Shown: one piece after another, positions 39,857 through 48,059 of the stretch
How the letters are laid out: every line of letters begins with the position of its first letter
Numbering within the stretch: position 1 is the stretch's first letter
DNA from: Anaerobaca sp035448545
Lineage (GTDB): Bacteria > Planctomycetota > Phycisphaerae > Sedimentisphaerales > Anaerobacaceae
Assembly (NCBI GenBank): GCA_035448545.1
Contig: DAOTJE010000012.1
Location: forward strand, 1 to 64,000
Length of the DNA: 64,000 nt
Reading direction: 5' to 3'
Translations under genes and position numbers: made by a program
The notes under the pieces: model-generated
Told to the model about the DNA's origin: nothing
The model's database searches: none
The model's input: only the letters and a program-made list of their open reading frames with translations

Positions 39857-39884
39857 GTAGGGGCGAGTCATCATTCGCCCCTGC
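39857..39884. repeat. Family D palindrome
   Basis: GTAGGGGCGAGTCAT followed by CATTCGCCCCTGC; an imperfect copy ending just left of the family C direct repeat. Confidence 0.6.
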
Positions 39885-39899
39885 GATCACCCGACGTGG

Positions 39900-40135
39900 G
39901 GTGCACTTGATGTTTGTAGGTACACCTTCACGGGGGTCGCAATCGACTTTGTCATTCCGACCGAAGCGCAGCGGAGTGGAGGAATCTGGCTGCGAACGGG
40001 CCATTGCCTTATCCTCGGCCAGATTTCTCCGTGCGGGCTTCGCCCTTAGTCGAAATGACATCCGCCACGCTCTTCGAGATGACAGCCCCCTTTCCTGGCC
40101 TCCCCAGGAACCTACCTACAAACACGCAGTGCACC
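39900..40135 (+). mobile_element. Family C MITE-like element, copy 1 (236 bp)
   Basis: Terminal inverted repeats: left GGTGCACTTGATGTTTGTAG..., right (reverse complement) GGTGCACTGCGTGTTTGTAG.... A nested family A copy occupies 39949-40060. A direct repeat CCCGACGTGG flanks it (39890-39899 and 40137-40146). No transposase gene. Near-identical in length and sequence to the copy at 46319. Confidence 0.75.
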
Positions 40136-40274
40136 CCCCGACGTGGGCGAGGGATGAAATGCGTTGACGTGCGTGGGGGCGGCCGGTAGACTGCCGGGCC
40201 GAGTAGAGATCGCATGCGGCCGGAGCCGTTTGTGACGGAGCGGAGAAGAACGGGTTCAGGGGCAAGGAGTCTCG

Positions 40275-41132
40275 ATGGGCTCGGATGCCGGGTTTCTCGA
40301 CATCGACGGCGCACGAATCTACTACGAGGACCGCGGGGCGGGCGAAGCCGTCATCATGATCCACGGCTTCGCGATGGACAGGCGGATCTTCGACATGCAG
40401 TTCGAGCTGTTCGCCGAGCGGTTTCGCGTCGTGCGCTACGACCTGCGCGGCTTCGGCCGATCGGACCTTCCCACGGGCCCTTACTCGACGCTCGACGACC
40501 TGCGTATCATGATGGACCGTCTGGGCATCGAGAAGGCCTGCATCATCGGGCTGTCGCTGGGCGGCAGCCTGGCGGTTGAGTTCGCGCTGACCTGCCCGCA
40601 GCGCGTCACCGGCCTGGTCCTGGCCGGCAGCACGCTGCGCGGCTATCCCTACTCCGATGCCTACGTGCAGGAGTTCCTTTACTACCGCAAGATCGCCCGG
40701 CGCCAGGGCATCGCCGTGGCGCAGACCGAAATGCTCGGCAATCCGCTGCTGCGGTCCATCGCGAAGAAGCCGGAGCTGTTCGTGCACATCCAGGCGATGA
40801 TCCGCGACTACTCGGGCTTCCACTGGCTGCGGCACGATCCGCATCGCGTGTTCTATCCGCCGGCTATCGAGCGGCTCGGCGAGATCACCTGCCCCGTGCA
40901 GATCATCATCGGCCAGCACGACGTCGACGACCTCCAGGGCGTCGCCCGGCGGCTGATCCGCGAGATCCGCCACGCTCGCTGCAGCGTCCTGCCCGGCGTC
41001 GGACACATCGTCAACATGGAAGCGCCCGAGCGGTTCAACGAGATCGTGCTGGAGTTCCTCGACTCGCTGTCGGCCGACGCGTCGGACGGTCCTTCGTTGA
41101 GCTCCTGCATTGGTACCACAGGAAGGACGTGA
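40275..41132 (+). CDS. Alpha/beta hydrolase
   Basis: A 285-aa protein (MGSDAGFLDIDGARIYYEDRGAGEAVIMIHGFAMDRRIFD). HGFAMD is the oxyanion region; GLSLGG carries the nucleophile Ser; Asp is in QHDVDD and His in GVGHIVNMEAPERFN. This is the 3-oxoadipate enol-lactonase/haloperoxidase-like fold, so many substrates are possible. No partner gene helps. Confidence 0.85.
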   Translation: MGSDAGFLDIDGARIYYEDRGAGEAVIMIHGFAMDRRIFDMQFELFAERFRVVRYDLRGFGRSDLPTGPYSTLDDLRIMMDRLGIEKACIIGLSLGGSLAVEFALTCPQRVTGLVLAGSTLRGYPYSDAYVQEFLYYRKIARRQGIAVAQTEMLGNPLLRSIAKKPELFVHIQAMIRDYSGFHWLRHDPHRVFYPPAIERLGEITCPVQIIIGQHDVDDLQGVARRLIREIRHARCSVLPGVGHIVNMEAPERFNEIVLEFLDSLSADASDGPSLSSCIGTTGRT

Positions 41133-41161
41133 CGGCAGACTCTTCCCGGACCGTCGGCCCT

Positions 41162-42877
41162 TCAATCCGGCAAGATCGGGTCGCGCAGACTGGCGAAGTT
41201 GCCGCCCCCCAGGGTCAGCAGACCGCGCTCGACGCCCTCGCGCAGCCGCGCCACGAGATACTCGACGCTGCCGGCCAGAATGTTGGCCCCGTGATCGGGC
41301 TCGACAAAGCAGGCGAGCTTCAGGCTCGAACCATGCCGGCCGGCCAGTTGTGCCATCGCCTGGAAGTTGAACACGCCCGCCTCCATCGTTCCACAGGGAA
41401 CAGCAGGATTGTCCGCCCCGGCAAAGGCCTCGTCGGCACCGAACCACTCCCGGTCCGGATACCCGTGGAAGTGAAACAGCGGCGCGCCGGCGGCCAGCAG
41501 ATGTGGAGCATACAGCGCCGTCGCCAGGGCCACCGCCAGCATGACCCGAATGTCGTACGACGGGTTGAGGTCCTCCTCCGCCGAGGCCTGCTCGATCCGC
41601 TCGATGCGCAGGTGTCCATCGTAGCCGATGCGGATGACGTCCCGGTCGAGGCGCAGGCGCGTCTTATCACATCCGGAGCGTGAGCTGACGATCCAGAGAT
41701 CGGGAATCTGCCGGAAGACCGTGGCGCCGCGCAACGGAATCCTGGCATACAGGCGGCCCTGGGCGTTGCGGCGGATCTCCTCGGCCGGATAGACTGGGCT
41801 GGGCTTCAGATCGTGCCATTCGGCGGCGGAGATATCCATCGGCCCGACGTAGCGCGGCGGCTCGATGAACGCGAGGAAGCCGAAGGAGACACCGGTGCGG
41901 CCGGCCATGATGGCCCGCGCCATGTCACGACGCGATGGACGGGTCAACAGGCGGCGGACCGCTTCGACCCCCGGCAGCAAGCCCAGGCGCGCCAGAGATT
42001 CGCTCAGACCGACCAGTTGGCGAGCCGAGTCGGTGGTGTGCGGATCGTACCGGCCGACCTCGAACTGGCTGGGCAGCAGCGGCACAATCGGAAGATAAAG
42101 CTTGGGGACCAGGCAGTCGCGAACGAACGTGTCCAACTCGTCCTGACCGACAATCGAATCCGTCAGGTTCATATTCACGACAGAAACCCGTCCGTCGCAG
42201 ACTCCGATGACGATCGGAGAAAAAAGGCGGGCCAGGACCGTCAGACCCAGGCCGACCCGCTGCTGGTACGGCAGGTGCGGATCGACCAGCGGACGGTCGA
42301 ACTCGGTCAGCGTTACGATCTGCGTACGGCGGTGATCCTGCAGGTACTTGGCCACATGATTGTCGGCCCAGAGACTCAGGCGGCCGATGGATGAGACCGA
42401 TCCGTCGCGGACGTTCGGCCGCAGCCAGCAGGTCAGTCGATACATACATTCAACCGCGCCGATGCCCAGTCGCCGCAGAAGAGAGATCGGGCGCTCCACG
42501 TCGAATACCGCATGAACGCTGCCGCGGACCGCCCGCATCGTCACATGGAGCGGGCGATGCAGAACCGGCAGGAATCCCTTCTGGCGAAACGGCACCGTCG
42601 CCGCTTCCCAGGGCACCACATCGACGCCGCTTCGACGCAACGCCTGCTCCAGGTCGCGACGCAGGTCCAGAACGGCCCGGTTGCAATACCCCCTGGGCAG
42701 GGGTCGGAATGTGACACGACACAGCCGCGCCATCCGGTCCGGATCGACCACGGCATCGCGATAAAGCGACGTTTCCCGTTCGCCGAACCCACTGATCAGA
42801 CGCCCGATCGTGGTGGCGCTCAGCCCCTGATGTGCCAGTTGGTTTTTCAATCCGGCCCCCACGGTGTTCCCACCCAT
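41162..42877 (-). CDS. Hypothetical protein, 571 aa
   Basis: The preferred start is ATG 42877 (MGGNTVGAGLKNQLAHQGLSATTIGRLISG); a longer frame runs further upstream but would cover the zinc-ribbon gene region. No signal, transmembrane segment or known motif is recognised. Notable stretches are LFHFHGYPDREWF and LHRPLHVTMRAVRGSVHAVFDVERPISLLRRLGIGAVECMYRLTCWL. It is followed at the opposite end by the zinc-ribbon gene in the same direction, so the two could work together. No function can be assigned. Confidence 0.6.
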   Translation of the reverse strand: MGGNTVGAGLKNQLAHQGLSATTIGRLISGFGERETSLYRDAVVDPDRMARLCRVTFRPLPRGYCNRAVLDLRRDLEQALRRSGVDVVPWEAATVPFRQKGFLPVLHRPLHVTMRAVRGSVHAVFDVERPISLLRRLGIGAVECMYRLTCWLRPNVRDGSVSSIGRLSLWADNHVAKYLQDHRRTQIVTLTEFDRPLVDPHLPYQQRVGLGLTVLARLFSPIVIGVCDGRVSVVNMNLTDSIVGQDELDTFVRDCLVPKLYLPIVPLLPSQFEVGRYDPHTTDSARQLVGLSESLARLGLLPGVEAVRRLLTRPSRRDMARAIMAGRTGVSFGFLAFIEPPRYVGPMDISAAEWHDLKPSPVYPAEEIRRNAQGRLYARIPLRGATVFRQIPDLWIVSSRSGCDKTRLRLDRDVIRIGYDGHLRIERIEQASAEEDLNPSYDIRVMLAVALATALYAPHLLAAGAPLFHFHGYPDREWFGADEAFAGADNPAVPCGTMEAGVFNFQAMAQLAGRHGSSLKLACFVEPDHGANILAGSVEYLVARLREGVERGLLTLGGGNFASLRDPILPD

Positions 42878-43025
42878 GCAACGACTTCGGTCGCGATCCG
42901 CCGAACAAAGGCCCGTCGGCGCGAACCCATGAACCATAGTGCCGACGCCAACGCCGGGTGTCAATGGCCGTCGCGGCGGCAGCAGCGGAGGCTCGCAGAG
43001 AGCGCGCCGGATGGCCGGGTCGGCT

Positions 43026-43268
43026 TCAGGCGCGGGCGTAGCTGCGGACGTGGGGGCGGGTGCAGACGAGGTGGTAGAGGCGCCGGGTGTTGGGGCAGCG
43101 CTGCTCAATTTGCTCGGACAGGCGGCGGAACAGGCCGACGTGATTGAGCGACAGCACCGTCTTGGTGACACGGACGCATCGCACGCAGGCGAACCGGCTG
43201 GGGACATCGACGACGTGGATGGCGCCGCAACAGGGACATTCGATCTCGCAACGATGTGCCGTCTGCAT
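43026..43268 (-). CDS. Small zinc-ribbon protein
   Basis: An 80-aa protein starting at ATG 43268 (GAGGG upstream). MQTAHRCEIECPCCGAIHVVDVPSRFACVRCVRVTKTV has two CxxC pairs of a zinc ribbon; the C-terminus is basic (NHVGLFRRLSEQIEQRCPNTRRLYHLVCTRPHVRSYARA). DNA or RNA binding is likely. Upstream of it, 43269-43728 holds one promoter and no other clear gene. Confidence 0.55.
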   Translation of the reverse strand: MQTAHRCEIECPCCGAIHVVDVPSRFACVRCVRVTKTVLSLNHVGLFRRLSEQIEQRCPNTRRLYHLVCTRPHVRSYARA

Positions 43269-43537
43269 ATACCCTCACATCCGTTTCGAACCGGCACAGG
43301 TCCGGTCCTGCCTGCTGCTGCGCGGTCCCGATCGCGTCGATGAAGATCGGAACGTGCGACGGAGACTTCGAGGTGAACCCGGCGGCCCTGGCGTGTCACG
43401 TCTCAGATGGATCGGTCAGGCCCCCTCGTGCCCCCGGTTGTGTCCATACGGCGATCTGGTTCCCCACGTGTGCCTGTCGGAGGATTGCGGACGGCCCTGC
43501 TGTTTCGGCCGCCACGAGCCCATCCTCCATTATTATC

Positions 43538-43566
43538 AGTATACCACCGCAGGCCCCTTCTGTCAA
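43538..43566 (-). promoter_or_regulatory. Consensus sigma70 promoter (minus strand)
   Basis: -35 TTGACA (43566-43561), a 17-base spacer, -10 TATACT (43543-43538). An ATG at 43530 lies 7 bases beyond the -10 box and opens a 44-codon frame ending at 43396, which may be leaderless but has no recognised product. It may also serve the zinc-ribbon and 571-aa genes. Confidence 0.6.
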
Positions 43567-43728
43567 GCGCCAGTGTCCCTCGGAACCCTCCGCCGGATGC
43601 AGCTTTTCGCTACGGGCCAGGTTCATTCTTCGCCCTTCGCTTCAGCCGGAGGCTGCAAAGGTATAGGCCGCTCGCCGCGCTCTTGTCCCACGAGCGAAAG
43701 GAGATGAGATTACGGGACGGCTATCCCG

Positions 43729-44517
43729 TCAGACCTTCTGTTCCATCATGGCGCGGCTGATGGCGGTGGCGCGCCGGCGGGGGACCAAGCGGAGAAAGAA
43801 GTGGATGATCAGCTTGTTGACGACGCCGGGGACGACGAGGGGCTTGCCTTTGAGCATGGCGTTGTAGCCGACTTTCGCGACGCCGCGAGCCGAAACGGTT
43901 CGCGCGAAACCTCTGGCCTCGTGCAGGTTGGCCTTCTCGATGAATTCGGTCTTCACCGGTCCGGGACACAGCGCGGTGACGGTGACACCGGTGCCCGCCA
44001 GCTCGTTGCCGATCGCCTCGCTGAACGAGACGACGAACGCCTTGGTCGCGTAGTAGATCGCCTGAAGCGGCCCGGGCAGGAAGGCGGCCATCGAAGCGAC
44101 GTTGAGAATCCGACCGCCGCCGCGCGCGATCAGCTCGGGCACGAACTCGCGCGTCAGCGCCGCCACGGCCGTGACGTTGACCTGAATCATCGCCTCGTTG
44201 CGGGCCCAGTCCTGCTGGTGGAAGAACCCGCCGTTGCCGAAGCCGGCGTTGTTGATCAGGTAGTCGATCGGCACACCCCTTGCGATCAGCTCGCGGTGGA
44301 TCTGCGCCGCCGCATCGGCCCGGGCCAGGTCCTGGACGATCACATGCACCTTGACGCCGTGAGCGCTTTCGAGCTCGGCCCGGAGCGCTTCGAGCCGATC
44401 CTGCCTCCGGGCGACCAGGACCAGATCGCCGCCGCGTTGCGCGTGGAGGCGGGCCAGCTCGACGCCGATCCCACTGGATGCGCCGGTAATCAATGCGGTC
44501 TTCTTGCCGTCCCTCAT
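43729..44517 (-). CDS. Short-chain dehydrogenase/reductase
   Basis: A 262-aa protein. TGASSGIG cofactor motif at residues 11-18, NNAG at about 89-92, and the catalytic Ser and Tyr-x-x-x-Lys (VASMAAFLPG...YYATK). The C-terminus ends with a hydrophobic segment (KPLVVPGVVNKLIIHFFLRLVPRRRATAISRAMM) as in the DltE-like group. It is 12 bases from the PAP2 gene. Confidence 0.85.
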   Translation of the reverse strand: MRDGKKTALITGASSGIGVELARLHAQRGGDLVLVARRQDRLEALRAELESAHGVKVHVIVQDLARADAAAQIHRELIARGVPIDYLINNAGFGNGGFFHQQDWARNEAMIQVNVTAVAALTREFVPELIARGGGRILNVASMAAFLPGPLQAIYYATKAFVVSFSEAIGNELAGTGVTVTALCPGPVKTEFIEKANLHEARGFARTVSARGVAKVGYNAMLKGKPLVVPGVVNKLIIHFFLRLVPRRRATAISRAMMEQKV

Positions 44518-44529
44518 CCTCTTGTCCCT

Positions 44530-45291
44530 TCACCCATCGCTGTCGATCACGCCGGAGACGTCAGGTCGCTCGATGACGCGCCGGTTCTGAAGGAAGCAGA
44601 TCACGAGCCAGCACAGCAGCGCCCAGGTCAGGCCCGCGCTCCAGCCGGCCAGCACGTCGGTCGGATAGTGCACGCCGAGATAGATCCGGCTGAAACCAAC
44701 CAGCAGCGTCACGACCAGACCCAGGCCGAGAAAGTACAGCTTGTAGCGAAGCACGCCGGTCGTTCGCGCCAGCAACGCGCCGAGCGTCAGGTACACGACC
44801 GCCGAGAGCATGGAGTGTCCGCTGGGAAAGCTCGCCGAAACGAGGTCCTTCATGCCGGCGGCATACTCCGGACGCGGACGGGCGAACAGCGCCTTCATCG
44901 CAAACGTCAGCACGACGCCGCCGAAAACGACCACCGCCAGTGCAACCAGGGTGCGATAGCGCTGTCCGATCAGCAGGTAGCCGGCGCAGGCCACCGTCAC
45001 CAACGTCAGCACCGCCGCACCGCCCAGCGCCGTCACATCACGCCAGGCGGCCTCGAACCACGCCGGACCGATCGGCCGGCTCGGGTCGTCCGCCGAACGA
45101 AGCTGCCGAAGCACCCATTCATCGTATCGCTGGGCGTCCCCTTCGAGGACCTCGTCCGCCAGCGCAATCAGCAACCACCCGCTGACGACGGTCAGCGCCA
45201 ACGCCACGAGCATGAGCAAGTCCACATTCTGCCTCAGGCGATTCGATACGCCGACGGCTTTCGCCTTCGCGTCTTGTGCCGTCCGACTCAT
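44530..45291 (-). CDS. PAP2-family membrane phosphatase
   Basis: A 253-aa protein with five to six transmembrane segments and the tripartite PAP2 motif: KALFARPRP, PSGHS and SRIYLGVHYPTDVLAG. Such enzymes dephosphorylate phosphatidic acid or undecaprenyl diphosphate at the outer face of the inner membrane. It forms a probable operon with the SDR. Confidence 0.85.
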   Translation of the reverse strand: MSRTAQDAKAKAVGVSNRLRQNVDLLMLVALALTVVSGWLLIALADEVLEGDAQRYDEWVLRQLRSADDPSRPIGPAWFEAAWRDVTALGGAAVLTLVTVACAGYLLIGQRYRTLVALAVVVFGGVVLTFAMKALFARPRPEYAAGMKDLVSASFPSGHSMLSAVVYLTLGALLARTTGVLRYKLYFLGLGLVVTLLVGFSRIYLGVHYPTDVLAGWSAGLTWALLCWLVICFLQNRRVIERPDVSGVIDSDG

Positions 45292-45316
45292 ATCCGATGC
45301 AAAACCTCCGAAATTC

Positions 45317-45631
45317 TCACGGCGCCGGCAGCGGGTCCTCCGGCGGCGCCAATCCCGCGATCATGCCGAGAATCTTCCGCGCCGCCATGTAGGCCTGGGC
45401 CGCCGAGCACTCCGGGTCGGCCATGTCACTGATGAACTCCTGGGCCGCCTCGTGGGCGGCCCGCTCCTGTGGGCCTTCGCCCAGGAGATAAAGCAGCGCG
45501 CCCGCCCCGACATAGACCGCCTTGGCGATCTCTGTCTTGGCCTGCTCGCCCTGCTCGGCCTCGATGTACCTGCCGGCCTCGGCCATCTTGGCCAGCGCGA
45601 AGTTCCAGACTTGGGCGGCTTGCGGATTCAT
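45317..45631 (-). CDS. Small helical hypothetical protein
   Basis: A 104-aa protein (MNPQAAQVWNFALAKMAEAGRYIEAEQGEQAKTEIAKAVYVGAGALLYLLGEGPQERAAHEAAQEFI...). All-helical, Ala-rich. No family recognised. It lies between the PAP2 gene and a lipoprotein, in the same direction. Confidence 0.5.
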   Translation of the reverse strand: MNPQAAQVWNFALAKMAEAGRYIEAEQGEQAKTEIAKAVYVGAGALLYLLGEGPQERAAHEAAQEFISDMADPECSAAQAYMAARKILGMIAGLAPPEDPLPAP

Positions 45632-45681
45632 GTGCATCTCTTGCGCCTGAGGCCGACGGCCGGGCGATGGGCAGACGGCGC

Positions 45682-46230
45682 TCAAAGCCGAAAGAGCAGT
45701 CCCACGTTGATTCCCAGGCCGTCGACGTCGGCTTCGGTGATGTTCTCCAGCTCTTCTTCGGCGCTGTCGACGTCGGCTTCGAGGAACAGCCAGCGGGCCT
45801 CGGCCAGGATCGAGACCTTGTGGAATCCGATCTCCAGGCCCGCCAGCGGGAAGAAGCCCACCTCGTCGTCGAGGTCGGCCTCGTCGGCATCGAAGAAGTA
45901 GTAGCCGCCGCCGGCGCCGATGTACGGGACGATGTGCTCGAAGAGGATCGGAAAGTTCAACAGGGCCGCGGCCTCCAGCGGGATCATGTCGACGTGGGTG
46001 TCGTCGAAGTGGATCCAACTGGCGCGGGCGTCGATGCTGAGGATGTCGATCGGATTGATTTCGACCTTGGCGCCGCCGCCGTAGCCCTCGCCGAGATCGT
46101 CGGAGTCGAGCGAGGACCCGAAGACGCCGCACTCCAGCCCCGAACCGGTCGAACAGCCTGTCCCGGCCAGAGCCAGGACCGCCAACGACAGCACGACAAC
46201 AAGTCCTTTGACAAATCCTCTTGCGTCCAT
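45682..46230 (-). CDS. Outer-membrane lipoprotein
   Basis: A 182-aa protein starting at ATG 46230 (AAGGGG upstream). Lipobox Cys in VLALAGTGC at about residue 26. The rest alternates beta strands (GAKVEINPIDILSIDARASWIHFDD..., VPYIGAGGGYYFFDAD..., GINVGLLFRL), as in small outer-membrane beta-barrels with an acidic loop (ADVDSAEEELENITEADVDG). Function unknown. Confidence 0.6.
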   Translation of the reverse strand: MDARGFVKGLVVVLSLAVLALAGTGCSTGSGLECGVFGSSLDSDDLGEGYGGGAKVEINPIDILSIDARASWIHFDDTHVDMIPLEAAALLNFPILFEHIVPYIGAGGGYYFFDADEADLDDEVGFFPLAGLEIGFHKVSILAEARWLFLEADVDSAEEELENITEADVDGLGINVGLLFRL

Positions 46231-46318
46231 GCGAGACCCCTTCACAAACGTTTTGCCGATAGGCTACCCGGCGCGCCGACCCGCCGCAATCAGAAAATGC
46301 CCGGTCCAACCGGCCCGA

Positions 46319-46554
46319 GGTGCACTTGATGTTTGTAGGTACACCTTCACGGAGGTTGCAATCGTCTTTGTCATTCCGACCGGAGCGCAGCGCAGTGGAG
46401 GAATCTGGCTGCGAACGGGCTATTGCCTTATCCTCGGCCAGATTTCTCCGTGCGGGCTTCGCCCTTCGTCGAAATGACATCCGCCACGTTCTCCGAGATG
46501 ACAGCCCCCCTTCCTGGCCTCCGCAGCAACCTACCTACAAACACGCAGTGCACC
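46319..46554 (+). mobile_element. Family C MITE-like element, copy 2 (236 bp)
   Basis: Same length and ends as copy 1 (GGTGCACTTGATG ... CGCAGTGCACC), with a nested family A copy at 46368-46479. It is flanked by a perfect 12-base direct repeat CAACCGGCCCGA (46307-46318 and 46555-46566). It lies in the 555-base gap 46231-46785; the only other feature there is the family A copy at 46603. Confidence 0.8.
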
Positions 46555-46602
46555 CAACCGGCCCGAGGTGCAAACGCAGGAAACCAGCGCCAATTCCACG
46601 GC

Positions 46603-46704
46603 TTGTCATATCGAGCGGAACCGAGCCATCTGGCAATGAATCACGAGCGCATTCGATCCATGGCCGGATCCCTCGACTGCACTCCGTTCCGCTCGGGGTG
46701 ACAA
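46603..46704 (+). repeat. Family A inverted-arm repeat (partly decayed)
   Basis: TTGTCATATCGAGCGGAACC ... GGCCGGATCCCTCGACTGC ... GCTCGGGGTGACAAG, right beside copy 2 of family C. Confidence 0.55.
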
Positions 46705-46785
46705 GAGAACCCGCCGGCCGCTGCCACACACCAACGCGATGCGTCACAGGTATGAAACGAAGACCTTGGAAAGAAAGGTGTCACT

Positions 46786-47214
46786 ATGTCCGAATCGAAA
46801 CGACTGACGAAGCGCCAGCGCGCCGTGATCGAAGACCTCTTCGCCGACCAGGCGAGCGAGCGGGAGGTGCTCGACAGGCACAATGTCAGCGCCGCACTGT
46901 ACGACCGATGGCTGGCGGATGAACGATTCCGCGAGCACCTGGAGGAGCGGATCGCGCGGGCCTACCGCCAGGCGCGTCTGATCCTGGCCCGCAGCGCGCC
47001 GCAGGCCGCCCAGAGTTTGATCGAGCTGACCAAATGCCGGAAGGAAGATCTCGCCCGCAGAGCCTGCCTCGACATCATTGCCCCACCGGCCGCCTCCGGC
47101 CCGACCGAGGCGCCGCCCGCCGAGGCCGCCAACAACCCGGCCGCAGAACTACCCCCCGAAACCGCCACCCGCCTCCTGGCCGCCCTGGCCACAACGGGCG
47201 GGCAAGCCTGCTGA
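46786..47214 (+). CDS. Phage-type HTH protein (possible small terminase)
   Basis: A 142-aa protein: MSESKRLTKRQRAVIEDLFADQASEREVLDRHNVSAALYDRWLADERFREHLEERIARAYRQARLILARSAPQAAQSLIELTKCRKEDLARRACLDII. An N-terminal helix-turn-helix with helical middle fits the small terminase/HTH proteins of phage modules, here without the large subunit. The C-terminal 45 residues are Ala/Pro-rich. It may be part of the scattered phage genes. Confidence 0.5.
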   Translation: MSESKRLTKRQRAVIEDLFADQASEREVLDRHNVSAALYDRWLADERFREHLEERIARAYRQARLILARSAPQAAQSLIELTKCRKEDLARRACLDIIAPPAASGPTEAPPAEAANNPAAELPPETATRLLAALATTGGQAC

Positions 47215-47244
47215 TTCACGCCTGTTGCGCCGATCGTGGTGTGC

Positions 47245-47805
47245 TTATTCCTTGGCGCGGCCGAGGTAGGAGCCGTCGGCGGTGCTGATGCGGACGATTT
47301 CGCCGACGCTGATGAAGGGCGGCACGCGGGTCTTCAGTCCCGTTTCGAGCGTGGCTTCTTTCAACTGCTTCGTGGCGGTCGCACCTTTGATGCCGGGTTC
47401 GGTCTCGGTGACCTGCAGCTCGACCGTGTTGGGCAGTTCGAGACTGACGACGTTGCCGTTGTGGACGGAGACGGTGATCGTCGTGTTGGGTTTGAAGTAC
47501 TTGATCGCGTCGCCCACAACATCATCGCTGACCGTGATCTGGTCGTAGGTCTTGTTGTCCATGAGGACATGGCCGGTGCTGTCGGAGTAGAGGTATTCCA
47601 TGTCGCGGCGGTCGAGAAAAGCCTGCTCGACTTCCTCGGTGGACCGCAGACGCTTTTCGAGCATGACACCGTCGGCGAGCCGTCGGAGCTTGGCCTGGAC
47701 GAAGGCCCGCAGGTTACCCGGGGTCACGTGGGTCGCCTGCGCGCAGACGCAAAGTTGCCCGTCGATCATGAAGGCCATTCCCGGCCGCATATCACTTGCT
47801 TTCAC
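47245..47805 (-). CDS. efp: Elongation factor P, with Asn at the loop tip
   Basis: A 186-aa EF-P: KASDMRPGMAFMIDGQLCVCAQATHVTPGNLRAFVQAKLRRLADG is the N-terminal KOW-like domain, followed by the OB domain (ITVSVHNGNVVSLELPNTVELQVTETEPGIKG...). In the E. coli protein the tip of the loop is PGKG, where Lys34 is beta-lysylated. Here the loop reads PGNLR with Asn31 at that position, so this EF-P lacks the usual modifiable Lys or Arg. It rescues ribosomes stalled at polyproline. Confidence 0.9.
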   Translation of the reverse strand: MKASDMRPGMAFMIDGQLCVCAQATHVTPGNLRAFVQAKLRRLADGVMLEKRLRSTEEVEQAFLDRRDMEYLYSDSTGHVLMDNKTYDQITVSDDVVGDAIKYFKPNTTITVSVHNGNVVSLELPNTVELQVTETEPGIKGATATKQLKEATLETGLKTRVPPFISVGEIVRISTADGSYLGRAKE

Positions 47806-47999
47806 CGCAGTATCCTCGGGATAGAAGACTGGTCTTGCACCGCCTGCCCCCGCGGGCAGGACGAAAAAGTCGAGGCATCGTAATACCGTTGTGAGGCGTT
47901 GCCGTCAAGCGCAAATCACCCCGGAAAAACCGCTGGGAATCTCGGAACCTCCCCCTTGCCCGCGGTAGAAGGGCACGCCGCCCGCTCCCGGTCCGGCGG

Positions 48000-48035
48000 C
48001 CAAGAAAGCGGGCCGTGGACGCATCCCACGGCCCG
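48000..48035 (-). terminator. Terminator of the PEP-CTERM gene
   Basis: A 10-bp GC stem (arms 48009-48018 and 48026-48035) with a loop of 7 bases; on the minus strand it is followed by CTTTCTT. Confidence 0.65.
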
Positions 48036-48059
48036 GCGGAATGCAGGCATCACAGCGGC

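Noticed and set aside
39562..40167. A 201-codon frame over the repeats between the SYLF and hydrolase genes
   Set aside because: Its translation (SFRPERS-type) comes from family A repeats and recurs in all copies; not a protein gene.
43801..45432. A 543-codon plus-strand frame
   Set aside because: Antisense to the SDR and PAP2 genes.
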